From Chryseobacterium sp. 18061 (lineage in GTDB: Bacteria > Pseudomonadota > Gammaproteobacteria > Enterobacterales > Enterobacteriaceae), in NCBI GenBank assembly GCA_902706205.1, contig CACSKA010000002.1, forward strand, positions 558,001 to 622,000: a DNA stretch of 64,000 nt. Reading direction: 5' to 3'. The translations under genes were made by a program, and so were the position numbers. Numbering within the stretch: position 1 is the first letter of the stretch; the number at the start of each line of letters is the position of its first letter. The notes beneath the pieces were generated by a model that saw only the letters and a list, made by a program, of their open reading frames with translations, was not told the origin of the DNA and did not search any database. Shown piece after piece: positions 27,867-35,581 of this stretch.

Positions 27867-28339
27867 CGGGTGACCTGTTATTTAAATCCGATTTATTCGA
27901 CAAAGACGAAGTGATTATGTTTCATGGTATTCAATATTCTGACGCAAGTCTCATGTATAGCTGATTGTTAGTACTGTAGAGTTTGGCATTAACATGAATA
28001 TGTCACTTTTTAAATACCTGGAGCAACATATACAGATAATGGAAAATTCTGATATTGTTGTTTTCGATGAAAATGTTTGAATTTAAACATCAATTCAAGA
28101 AGTTAGACCATATCAACTGCATGACATGAATTTATTGTGCATGGAGAGACAACAAAAATTAACCCTATAAATTTCATGCGTTTAGTGACTTTTTTTCGAT
28201 ATCAATGATTTACATGACATGAATTTTTTACAACAAAACAGCTCACAAATCGACCTGTAAGAAAATTCTTAGATATGGATCAATTCTTAAACCTCTCAAA
28301 AAATGTTATTTTTATAACATTGAGAAACGAGGTAGCCAT
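27867..28339 (+). promoter_or_regulatory. Upstream region of the YqeI-like gene with a duplicated 14-mer
   Basis: About 470 bp of AT-rich DNA without a gene. The sequence CATGACATGAATTT occurs twice, at about 28120 and 28213, roughly 93 bp apart and 110-220 bp before the start codon at 28340. Such a repeat is a plausible operator, perhaps for the membrane-bound regulator itself. Confidence 0.5.
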
Positions 28340-29371
28340 ATGGATTGCGTGGAAAAAAGTGAGATAGCGAAGGATTCACAACTATTCCTGATAGAAGGAG
28401 AAGTCATTTATTCCCCCACAACCAACACATTTAACTCTATAAAAAATGGTAAAAAATTCACCATACTAGCATCTGCATCTGAGTGTTTTTTGCTGATGAT
28501 AAAAATGCATGGCAATCTTGTTTCAAAAAGAATTTTGATGGAAACAGGTTGGGAACAATACGGGTTACATGTAACAGACAATACCTTTTATCAAAATATA
28601 CTTTCCCTGCGAAAAGGCCTCAAGGAGTGTGGAGTCAATAAAGAGGTTATTAAAACCATTCAAAGGAAAGGGCTGGTTATCCCAGAGAGCATTAGTATTT
28701 CAGAATATTGTCATTATGAAAATACACCTGAGACACCTGAGACACCTGAGACACCTGAAACACCTGAAACACCTGAAACACCTGAGACATCTGAGATACC
28801 TGAGACATCTGAGGCATCTGAGGCATCTGAGACATCTGAGACATCTGAGGCATCTGAGACATCTGAGACACCTGAGACACCTGAGACACCTGAGACACTT
28901 GAGACATCTGAGACACCTGAGACATCTGAGAAAAAAAACAAACCATATTCTTTATCCAGCGTTGCATCTAAGGAATTTACAACCCCACCCATAGATATTA
29001 AAAATAACAAACAAACCACGAAAAAAAACTTATTAAACCCAAAGGTTATTTGTAGCCTTATCTCTGTATTTATATTATCTGGGATAATTAGTGGTTTTTT
29101 TGCATCCGCACCTCCAAACTACTTATCCATTTATCAAAAAATTAAAACTAAAAATAGTTGCCATGTGTATATCGATACAAATAAAAGCACAGAGGAAGAT
29201 TATATAAAATTCACTGAATCCACCCCTGTTAACTGTAAGAATAATGAAAATATCTACTTCTCAACTTACCAGTTTATGTCTCGCGTATCTTTAATAAAAT
29301 GTGAAAGAAACCGAACCCGCAATCATCAACCAGATTGTATCTCTTACTACTATCTTGAAAACAAATCATGA
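28340..29371 (+). CDS. Membrane-anchored ToxR/CadC-like regulator (YqeI-like)
   Basis: 343 residues. Residues ~14-120 are an OmpR-type winged helix (FTILASASECFLLMIKMHGNLVSKRILMETGWE ... TDNTFYQNILSLRKGL). Residues ~129-197 are 23 tandem Thr/Ala-Pro/Ser-Glu tripeptides. A single membrane segment (VICSLISVFILSGIISGFFA) follows, then a ~90-residue periplasmic domain with cysteines (NSCHVYI, VNCKNN, IKCERN, PDCISY). The layout matches E. coli YqeI, which is also followed by a small partner gene (YqeJ). It would sense a periplasmic signal and bind DNA from the membrane. Neighbouring fimbrial genes are possible targets, by inference only. Confidence 0.78.
   Translation: MDCVEKSEIAKDSQLFLIEGEVIYSPTTNTFNSIKNGKKFTILASASECFLLMIKMHGNLVSKRILMETGWEQYGLHVTDNTFYQNILSLRKGLKECGVNKEVIKTIQRKGLVIPESISISEYCHYENTPETPETPETPETPETPETPETSEIPETSEASEASETSETSEASETSETPETPETPETLETSETPETSEKKNKPYSLSSVASKEFTTPPIDIKNNKQTTKKNLLNPKVICSLISVFILSGIISGFFASAPPNYLSIYQKIKTKNSCHVYIDTNKSTEEDYIKFTESTPVNCKNNENIYFSTYQFMSRVSLIKCERNRTRNHQPDCISYYYLENKS
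28724..28930 (+). repeat. 9-bp tandem repeat, 23 units, inside the YqeI-like gene
   Basis: The unit ACACCTGAG varies at a few positions (acatctgag, gcatctgag, acacctgaa) and encodes Thr-Pro-Glu, Thr-Ser-Glu or Ala-Ser-Glu. As the unit is a multiple of three, slippage changes linker length without breaking the frame. It opens long spurious ORFs on both strands. Confidence 0.95.
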
Positions 29372-29865
29372 TCACAAAGTCTTTTATACTCCTGATTGCT
29401 TGTGTAGTTTCCTTTTCTCTTTCTTTTTATGCAATCAGACAAATCAACTCCTATATTGAGCACTGGAATAGATCTTATCTTAACTGCGACACTAAATTTG
29501 TAATAGTAGACGGTGAGAATGTTCTATCCATCGCAATGAGTTATTTTTTCAGCGGAAATGAAGGCTTGCTTGTCTATAAAGGACGATTTACATTTAGAGA
29601 TAAATCCTATAACGTAAGTCGCAATATTGCTTTCAAAGTATTAAAATGGAAAGATTTAATACGTGTAGAATCCACATCCACAGGAAAAACACCCGTAGAT
29701 AACACCCCCGACAATATATTAGATGAAATCTTACCTTCCTTTTATGTTCGTAATAATGCAACTATGGAATTTAGAATTTATTCAATAGCACAGGATGGAT
29801 ATGTCTTTTCCACTGGATATGTGCCCTCCTTTTACTGCCTGAAGCCAACTACAGTTGCGAATTAA
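29368..29865 (+). CDS. Periplasmic partner of the ToxR-like regulator (YqeJ-like)
   Basis: 165 residues. An N-terminal membrane anchor or uncleaved signal (FILLIACVVSFSLSFYAI) is followed by a soluble periplasmic domain. Its ATG overlaps the regulator stop by 4 nt (ATGA), so they form one operon. Gene order and size match E. coli YqeJ beside YqeI, and resemble ToxS beside ToxR. A role in protecting or tuning the regulator's sensor domain is inferred from this context. Confidence 0.65.
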   Translation: MITKSFILLIACVVSFSLSFYAIRQINSYIEHWNRSYLNCDTKFVIVDGENVLSIAMSYFFSGNEGLLVYKGRFTFRDKSYNVSRNIAFKVLKWKDLIRVESTSTGKTPVDNTPDNILDEILPSFYVRNNATMEFRIYSIAQDGYVFSTGYVPSFYCLKPTTVAN

Positions 29866-29914
29866 ATGACCCGCTCTCCGTATGTGATCCAATCATAATC
29901 AGGAATAACCGGCA

Positions 29915-30333
29915 TTAGTCTGGCTGCATATTCTGGCAACCGGCAGATTTTTCGGCGAATTCGGAGGGCGTCATCCAGCCCAGTGCAGAATGGGGACGAC
30001 TCTGATTATAGGGTATGCGGCAGGCCTCGATTTTGCACCGGGCATCCTCCAGCATTCGCGGGTGTACTGGTCTGCGCAGCCGGCGCTGTGCGCTGTCATC
30101 GCCTTGTCGGGGCTGAGATAGGCCATCAGCCTCTTCAGCCGCAGATTTTCCTCTTCCCGTTGGCGCATATGTTCGAGTTCAGAAAGGGAAATTCCGCCGT
30201 ACTTCTTACGCCAGGCGTAAAACGTGGCATCGGAAATACCCAGCTTGCGGCAGACATCCGGCACGGACGTACCCAGCTCAGCCTGCTTCAGGGCAAAGAC
30301 AATCTGCTCTTCGGTGAATCGTAACTTTTTCAT
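29915..30333 (-). pseudogene. IS3-family transposase remnant (OrfA start fused to OrfB end)
   Basis: From 30333 leftwards, OrfA is clear (RFTEEQIVFALKQAELGTSVPDVCRKLGISDATFYAWRKKYGG). It then breaks into a short scrambled piece. The OrfB C-terminus appears in another frame (YNQSRPHSALGWMTPSEFAEKSAG) and ends with a stop at 29915. Most of OrfB is deleted. Confidence 0.85.
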
Positions 30334-30538
30334 CGGCACCACCTCCATTCAGGGGAATGTGTGTCATGCCGGAATTCTGTTTCTGAATGGAGCAGGATTT
30401 AGGTCAGGATCAGCCTCCAGACACCATTTGATTTGGGTATACTGAGTTGACCTCGATAGAGCTCGTGACAGAAAAATTCAGTAATTTTAGGGAGTATAAA
30501 GAAAAAAAAGAGAATTCAGGAGAGAAGTGTTGACTTGA

Positions 30539-30587
30539 AAATGGTACGCCCTACAGGGCTCGAACCTGTGACCTACGGCTTAGAAGT
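30539..30587 (-). repeat. Left attachment core: tRNA-Arg(UCU)-like 3' fragment
   Basis: On the minus strand this is the anticodon loop (CTTCTAAG), variable region, T-arm (ACAGG-TTCGAGC-CCTGT), acceptor strand and CCA of a tRNA-Arg(UCU). The sequence to the right does not supply the 5' half of a tRNA, so it is a remnant. An identical 49-bp copy lies at 61904-61952. Together they are the island's two attachment sites. Confidence 0.88.
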
Positions 30588-30718
30588 GCGATGGTCTAAC
30601 GGTTTTAAGTGCTTACATCCAAACACGGCATTGGTATCAATACATTATAAAACAGTCATATAGAAGAAAATTGCTGTTGATAAATATAGACATCTGTAGA
30701 TAGCCGTAGATCCATTTT

Positions 30719-30738
30719 ACTTACACCATCCGTTACAT
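30719..30738 (+). repeat. Putative integrase arm-type site, left end
   Basis: A 20-bp block (starting ACTTACACC and ending CCGTTACAT) matches 18 of 20 positions of the block at 61831-61850 near the right attachment core, in the same orientation. It lies between the core and the integrase start. Confidence 0.6.
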
Positions 30739-30774
30739 TAGCATAAGCCATAATCTCCAACAGGAACAACCAAA

Positions 30775-32076
30775 ATGGCATCTTCAAGACAAAAACTCAC
30801 CTTTGAGCGCATCCGCAAATTTACATTACAAGAAGGAAAAACCCAGACATTTCTTTGGGATGCCGATGTTACAACCCTTGCATGTCGTGTAACCAGCGGA
30901 GCAAAGGCTTTCGTCTTTCAAAGCGTTTATGCAGGAAAGACTATCCGCATGACAATTGGTAACGTTAATGACTGGCGAATTGATGAGGCCAGGGCAGAAG
31001 CTCGTCGCCTGCAAACCCTAATCGATACAGGTATCGATCCGCGTATAGCTAAAGCAGAAAAAATTGCGGCCAACGTTTCAAACCAAGCTGAAGCGCAAAA
31101 AGGGAAAATATTGTTCTCCACAGCGTGGGAAGAATACCTTGAAGAGCTTAAAACCGGCATTAGCGCAAAGACAAAACGTCCTTATTCTCAACGATACATT
31201 GATGATCACATCAGACTCTCAGATCGTGGAGGTAATCCAAAGAAAGTAGGTGATGGATTAACTCTTGCCGCTCCTCTGTCATGTTTTCTTAATTTACCCT
31301 TGTCTGAGTTATCTTCTCCCCTCATTGCCGACTGGCTGACAAAAGAAAGGCAAACACGACCAACTGTAACAGCTAATGCTTACCGCATCCTTCGTACATT
31401 CCTGAAGTGGGTTGTGGAAAGCAAGCAGTACCAAGGGATTATTCCAGCGGACCTCACTCAAGATCGCAATGTTAGAAAAATGGTACCCGTTTCAGCCAGT
31501 AAAGCTGATGATTGCTTACAAAAAGAACAATTGAAGAGTTGGTTTATTGAAGTAAGAGCCATAAAGAACCCTGTGATTTCAAGTTATCTTCAGGTTCTTT
31601 TGCTTACAGGCGCGAGGCGAGAAGAAATAGCATCCCTGTGTTGGTCAGATGTTGATTTCAAGTGGTCGAGCATGCGCATCAAGGATAAGGTTGAAGGAGA
31701 ACGCACAATCCCACTAACTCCATACGTGTCCACCCTCCTACTGAAATTAAACGAGCACTCTAAGAATGCCGCCAAAGAAGTGTCTTGGGTATTCGCCAGC
31801 AAGGAAAGCAAAAGCGGCAAAATTGTCGAGCCTCGAAAAGCACATAACCAAGCATTAGAACGTGCTGATTTACCACACATCAGCATTCATGGGTTACGCC
31901 GTAGTTTTGGCACCCTTGCTGAATGGGTGGAAGTACCAACAGGGATTGTTGCGCAAATTATGGGTCATAAACCAAGTGCATTAGCGGAAAAGCATTATCG
32001 GCGCCGCCCACTGGATTTGCTAAGAAAGTGGCACGAGAAAATTGAGACGTGGATATTGGAACAGGTGGAGAATTAA
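30775..32076 (+). CDS. int: Tyrosine site-specific integrase of the island
   Basis: 433 residues. An N-terminal DUF4102-like arm-binding domain (LACRVTSGAKAFVFQSVYAGKTIRMTIGNVNDWRIDEARAEARRL) is followed by a core-binding domain and a catalytic domain. The catalytic residues are visible: Arg in TGARREEIASL, His-x-x-Arg in HGLRR, His in MGHKPS, and Tyr in EKHYRRRP. P4-type integrases of this kind use tRNA genes. It starts 188 bp from the left attachment core and reads into the island. Confidence 0.93.
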   Translation: MASSRQKLTFERIRKFTLQEGKTQTFLWDADVTTLACRVTSGAKAFVFQSVYAGKTIRMTIGNVNDWRIDEARAEARRLQTLIDTGIDPRIAKAEKIAANVSNQAEAQKGKILFSTAWEEYLEELKTGISAKTKRPYSQRYIDDHIRLSDRGGNPKKVGDGLTLAAPLSCFLNLPLSELSSPLIADWLTKERQTRPTVTANAYRILRTFLKWVVESKQYQGIIPADLTQDRNVRKMVPVSASKADDCLQKEQLKSWFIEVRAIKNPVISSYLQVLLLTGARREEIASLCWSDVDFKWSSMRIKDKVEGERTIPLTPYVSTLLLKLNEHSKNAAKEVSWVFASKESKSGKIVEPRKAHNQALERADLPHISIHGLRRSFGTLAEWVEVPTGIVAQIMGHKPSALAEKHYRRRPLDLLRKWHEKIETWILEQVEN

Positions 32077-32192
32077 CCAGCAGCAGTGTTGATTAGTGTT
32101 GACATGTCTGTTGATAGCGGTAGATCACATTTTTATCCATTGACTCCAAACCTTTTATACGTACCCTAATTTCGAACAACACTGGAGGTAAC

Positions 32193-32645
32193 ATGCTTGT
32201 CACAATACATTTTAAAGAAACCAGAGTGCTGGCCGAACCCAAGATGAATGGGACGTACAGCTCCAAAGATAAACATAACGATGTAATTGAACTCGTTGAA
32301 AAATCACAACATTTGGATAACAAATCTGTTTCTACAAACAAATTCTCGAACGAGAAAATTATCGAAGCAATTAATCAGGCCGCAGCGGAAAATGACGCAT
32401 GGAAAAAATCTCAGTTCACAAAGGTAGTTAAGGCAAAAGTTCAAAAAACAACCAGTTTTATTTGCCGTCGATCAGGCCGTCCGCATCGCAGCAAATCTGC
32501 TGTAAAATCACTATCCTCTAAATCGAATGATGACGGTGACCCCGGATCTGCACGACCCTATGCGTACCTGCTTGCTCACGAAATAACCCCTACACCCGCA
32601 ATTCACGTTGAATTTGCAACTCCTGACTTCTTAGGGGGTGTATAA
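32193..32645 (+). CDS. Hypothetical island protein, basic central region
   Basis: 150 residues preceded by a strong GGAGG ribosome-binding site. There is a Lys/Asp-rich N-terminal half, a basic middle (RRSGRPHRSKSAVK) and no membrane segment. Its stop overlaps the next ATG (TAATG), so the two are co-translated. I do not recognise the family. Confidence 0.6.
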   Translation: MLVTIHFKETRVLAEPKMNGTYSSKDKHNDVIELVEKSQHLDNKSVSTNKFSNEKIIEAINQAAAENDAWKKSQFTKVVKAKVQKTTSFICRRSGRPHRSKSAVKSLSSKSNDDGDPGSARPYAYLLAHEITPTPAIHVEFATPDFLGGV

Positions 32646-33040
32646 TGAAGCGTGCCAATTCCCCGGAATATCATTCTGCTGTAGCTCTGTGTCAGACGCT
32701 CATTGCTGAAGTTGCCAGTCAATTTAATATTAATATGCAAACTCTCCGTGCGTGCTTACTGCACGGGCATACTTCACCTGAAGGCAATAACCGTCCGACT
32801 CAAACAGACCGCATAAATGAATCTACGTGCGTAAAATTAACAACAGAAGAACAAAGACAGCGCTACATTGGTCCAAACGAAGTTGCAATTATGCTCGATA
32901 TAAAGCCTCAGACTCTTCGTAAGCAAATTTGCTATGACACATTGCCTAAGGGGTTTCCTCGCCCAAATAAAATAAATGGTCGGAACAAATGGATTAGAAG
33001 TGATGTCAATGCGTATTTTGCGAAAGACCATCAGGAGTAG
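32645..33040 (+). CDS. AlpA/excisionase-like DNA-binding protein
   Basis: 131 residues. The C-terminal ~55 residues form a MerR/AlpA-like winged helix-turn-helix (YIGPNEVAIMLDIKPQTLRKQI ... GFPRPNKINGRNKWIRSDVNAYFAK), as found in island excisionases and integrase activators. The N-terminal ~70 residues are unassigned. Position next to the integrase suggests a role in excision or int expression. It is translationally coupled to the gene before it. Confidence 0.72.
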   Translation: MKRANSPEYHSAVALCQTLIAEVASQFNINMQTLRACLLHGHTSPEGNNRPTQTDRINESTCVKLTTEEQRQRYIGPNEVAIMLDIKPQTLRKQICYDTLPKGFPRPNKINGRNKWIRSDVNAYFAKDHQE

Positions 33041-33116
33041 CGGGCCAGTCCATAGCCCACATTGCTAAAAGGAAATTCGGCGTTCCCTTTTCAAAGCTTT
33101 GAATAACTGAAGTTTT

Positions 33117-33142
33117 GCCCAGGCTCAGTCCTGGGCTTTTTT
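33117..33142 (+). terminator. Intrinsic terminator after the AlpA-like gene
   Basis: Stem GCCCAGG/CCTGGGC with a 6-nt loop and a T-run directly after it. Confidence 0.85.
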
Positions 33143-33498
33143 ATGTCTGAAATCAGGAGATTTTAGTATTGATGCAATTCATCCGTGATGGTTGAGACAC
33201 AGGCTACACCGCAACAATTCCAGGTAGTAGTGTACCTCTGGCAATAGCCAAAGATATTAGTTACTTGCCATTTCTTAGTCCACCAGCTATACCATATGCC
33301 ACAAAACACTCTCAAATACGCCCTGTGCCACCGCAAGCTCATAACCGTTACCGATGTATTGATAAACACAAAAAACCACCAGAGAGCCGCATGTTGCGAA
33401 TCCTGACAGTAAGAAACAATAACGCAAGCTTTCGTCACTGGCCCTTCAGTTCACACTGAGGGGCTTTTTATTATCTGCCACTAACTAAAGGAAACATT
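33143..33498 (+). other. Spacer with a second terminator at 33441-33470
   Basis: About 350 bp without a convincing gene. A 64-codon frame from a TTG at 33265 has no domain or good ribosome-binding site. A hairpin GCCCTTCAG/CTGAGGGGC followed by T5 at 33441-33470 may end a short transcript, leaving open a small RNA between the two terminators. Confidence 0.45.
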
Positions 33499-33795
33499 AT
33501 GATTTGTCCAGAATGCGGCGCTGCAAATGTACAACGTCGAAACCTTGGAAGAAAAATTGGAAGCGGGGCCGGGGCTGTTGCAGGGGGAGTACTCGCGGTA
33601 GAAGGGGCAACAGCCGGAGCTATTGTGGGATCAACTATACCGGTGATAGGTACGATTGCTGGCGGGCTCATTGGCTTTATCATTGGAGCCGGAAGTGGTG
33701 CCGCAGTCGGCGCACTCGCTGGAGAACCGCTCGATGGCACTGTGTTTGACGAATTTTGTTGTCAGGAATGCAGTACAACGTTCAATAAGCCGTAA
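33499..33795 (+). CDS. Zinc-ribbon-like glycine-zipper membrane protein
   Basis: 98 residues with an AAAGGAAA ribosome-binding site. The N-terminus has CPECG and the C-terminus CCQECS, so two CxxC knuckles could join into one zinc ribbon. Between them is a ~60-residue stretch of Gly/Ala with regular GxxxG spacing (GSGAGAVAGGVLAVEGATAGAIVG, GTIAGGLIGFIIGAGSGAAVGALAG), a glycine zipper that may insert into membrane. I do not know a function. It opens a run of small membrane genes. Confidence 0.72.
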   Translation: MICPECGAANVQRRNLGRKIGSGAGAVAGGVLAVEGATAGAIVGSTIPVIGTIAGGLIGFIIGAGSGAAVGALAGEPLDGTVFDEFCCQECSTTFNKP

Positions 33796-34129
33796 ATCAT
33801 GCCATTAAGCGTATGACTGATTGTCTGTGAGCCAAATAGCACAAAAAGCTTAACGTCCTGAGAATGTCTGAAACAATTTTCGCTGTCATTAATCGACAAA
33901 AGCAGATCACCAAAACATCGCCTAACTTACTGTTTTCTATTTCCAGGTCGACAAATGAAATTTCAAACAGACAAATTGCTGACAATTTAATGTAGTGCTT
34001 ATTTGTCAGGTTAATGTCGAGTTTTAATTTCAAAGGCATTACTGTCATTTCTTGCAGTCAACTCTATTTAAACAACCATTTATTCCCGATAACATTCAGG
34101 AAAACACACATGAATTAGCAGGAGAAACG
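33796..34129. other. Spacer before the HTH gene
   Basis: About 330 bp, AT-rich; I see no gene or clear repeat. It likely carries the promoter of the helix-turn-helix gene that follows. Confidence 0.4.
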
Positions 34130-34363
34130 ATGCAGGATAGACACACTATCGGCTCGCGACTGATATCAATAATTATTGAGTTTCATAAGTCGGGAGCAAC
34201 GGACACCATTACTCTGAAAGAGAAATTTAATGTTTCAGAAAGGACTATACATCGAGATCTTAACAGGCTGGATCCAATGATCACTAAGACAAGCCGGGGG
34301 ATGTATTGCCTCTCCACGCCGGTCCAGAATGTTCTTGACGAAATTATACCAACTAAACCCTGA
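34130..34363 (+). CDS. Small DeoR-type helix-turn-helix protein
   Basis: 77 residues from the ATG at 34130, which has a GGAG site; a longer in-frame start at 34052 lacks one. The sequence is a winged helix (ISIIIEFHKSGATDTITLKEKFNVSERTIHRDLNRL) with a C-terminal wing. There is no effector domain. It is a plausible local regulator of the membrane-protein genes downstream. Confidence 0.7.
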   Translation: MQDRHTIGSRLISIIIEFHKSGATDTITLKEKFNVSERTIHRDLNRLDPMITKTSRGMYCLSTPVQNVLDEIIPTKP

Positions 34364-34398
34364 GTTAACATACTCGCAACTTTATTAAGGATTTCATT

Positions 34399-34551
34399 AT
34401 GGGTTCACTATTACTGTTATTATTCTGGACTGGCGGTTCATTTTTTGTCGCACATACAGCAAAGAACAAAGGTAAATCATTTGTAGTTTGGTTTTGCCTC
34501 TCTATATTTTTAGACCCCATCATTGCTGGATTGATTTTAAGTCAGGTGTAA
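34399..34551 (+). CDS. 50-residue membrane protein
   Basis: Reads MGSLLLLLFWTGG..., with two hydrophobic segments (SLLLLLFWTGGSFFVA and FVVWFCLSIFLDPIIAGLIL) joined by a basic turn (KNKGK). A TAAGGATTTC ribosome-binding site precedes it, like those of its neighbours. It overlaps the next tiny ORF (stop at 34551, next ATG at 34553). Function unknown. Confidence 0.6.
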   Translation: MGSLLLLLFWTGGSFFVAHTAKNKGKSFVVWFCLSIFLDPIIAGLILSQV

Positions 34552-34552
34552 T

Positions 34553-34651
34553 ATGTCGATTGTAAAGTGGTTCCTGAAGCGAGCAATTTATTTAGCTATC
34601 GGAGTGGCTGTTTTATGGGGTGTGTTTTTGATGAATATATGGCCTCAGTAA
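34553..34651 (+). CDS. 32-residue single-span membrane peptide
   Basis: Reads MSIVKWFLKRAIYLAIGVAV..., a basic amphipathic N-terminus and one membrane helix. It begins 1 nt after the stop of the 50-residue gene, suggesting coupled translation. It has the profile of small bioactive membrane peptides, but no homologue is recognised. Confidence 0.45.
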   Translation: MSIVKWFLKRAIYLAIGVAVLWGVFLMNIWPQ

Positions 34652-34717
34652 AATCCATCCCCTAAAAGACCAGTAACAACCATTTCATTCCTAAATTAAT
34701 ATAAGGACATTATTTCA

Positions 34718-35497
34718 ATGGACAACTATTACGAATATCTTGAGATTGATATGAATACTTCTCAGGATGATATTTCATCAGCAATTGAATCTAGACAGTC
34801 ACAAGAAAATGCAGAACAGGCAAAACTCAGAGAAATAAAATCCATTCTTCTGAATGAAACAGCAAAGAAGATTTACGATGAAAAGCTCATCCACTCTATA
34901 CTTAATAAAGGTAAGCAGAGGCAATCAATAAGCCTTGACAATGCTAAAAGCATTTTCAATCTGGATAACTCAGCCATCCACGATAAATACATCTGGCTTG
35001 CAACAGCTCTGTTCGTGTTTGGCATCATTTCAGGGCTGGTTTTCAGTTTGACAGTCAACTACACGATCAATGTCCTGGTAATGATTGCCATCGTTATCCT
35101 GTTTTATATGGACTGGAAGCTGCTTGAAGCGCATGGCAAAGCAACCTTTTCAAAATGGTGGATGCTGTTTTCACCGGTTTACATCGCTAAACGGTGTAAG
35201 GCATTAGGAAAAGGTAAGAAGCTGCTCGCGGTCTGGCTGGCTATCTGGGTACTTTGTGCCGCTGGTAACTTCATTTTCAATAGTGGTACAGCACTGCTTG
35301 AGCAATCTGCCTGTGGCGTTGTGACCGATATCTATCGCAACCAGCTGCATCAGTACTCTAAAACCTGTAAAAACGTGACGATAACGCATAGTCAGGGCAA
35401 ACAACATTATGGTTTTGCTGAACTCAATGACGGGAGCACAACAGACATTTCTGTCAATGAAACACCTAATGGTCAGATTTACGTCCGGCTGGAATAA
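34718..35497 (+). CDS. Membrane protein with degenerate J-like N-terminus
   Basis: 259 residues with an AAGGA site. Residues 1-~60 resemble a DnaJ domain (YYEYLEIDMNTSQDDISSAIESR ... LREIKSILLNETAKKIYDEKL) but lack the HPD tripeptide, so Hsp70 stimulation is unlikely. About four membrane segments follow (LATALFVFGIISGLVFSLTV, INVLVMIAIVILFYMDWKLL, the FSPVYIAK region, LLAVWLAIWVLCAAGNFIF). The ~70-residue C-terminal domain has two cysteines (SACGVV, KTCKNV) and is probably periplasmic. Function unknown. Confidence 0.65.
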   Translation: MDNYYEYLEIDMNTSQDDISSAIESRQSQENAEQAKLREIKSILLNETAKKIYDEKLIHSILNKGKQRQSISLDNAKSIFNLDNSAIHDKYIWLATALFVFGIISGLVFSLTVNYTINVLVMIAIVILFYMDWKLLEAHGKATFSKWWMLFSPVYIAKRCKALGKGKKLLAVWLAIWVLCAAGNFIFNSGTALLEQSACGVVTDIYRNQLHQYSKTCKNVTITHSQGKQHYGFAELNDGSTTDISVNETPNGQIYVRLE

Positions 35498-35534
35498 AGC
35501 TTTCTCAAAAAATATTCTTCTCTAATAATACAGG

Positions 35535-35565
35535 CCTGACTTTCGTTCGCAGTTCAGGTTTTTTT
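35535..35565 (+). terminator. Probable terminator between two island genes
   Basis: CCTGA/TCAGG short stem with a long loop followed by T7. The weak stem makes read-through likely. Confidence 0.5.
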
Positions 35566-35581
35566 CATAAGGAAAATTAAT

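Noticed and set aside
28724-28930. CRISPR-like array
   Set aside because: The repeat is a 9-bp coding tandem without spacers, and no cas genes are present.
28692-29019. Long antisense and alternative-frame ORFs (91-121 codons) over the tripeptide repeat
   Set aside because: They are produced by the 9-bp repeat keeping every frame open; they have no ribosome-binding site or domain.
30539-30617. Complete tRNA-Arg gene at the left attachment site
   Set aside because: Only the anticodon loop to the CCA end is present; the following bases do not form a D-arm or 5' acceptor strand.
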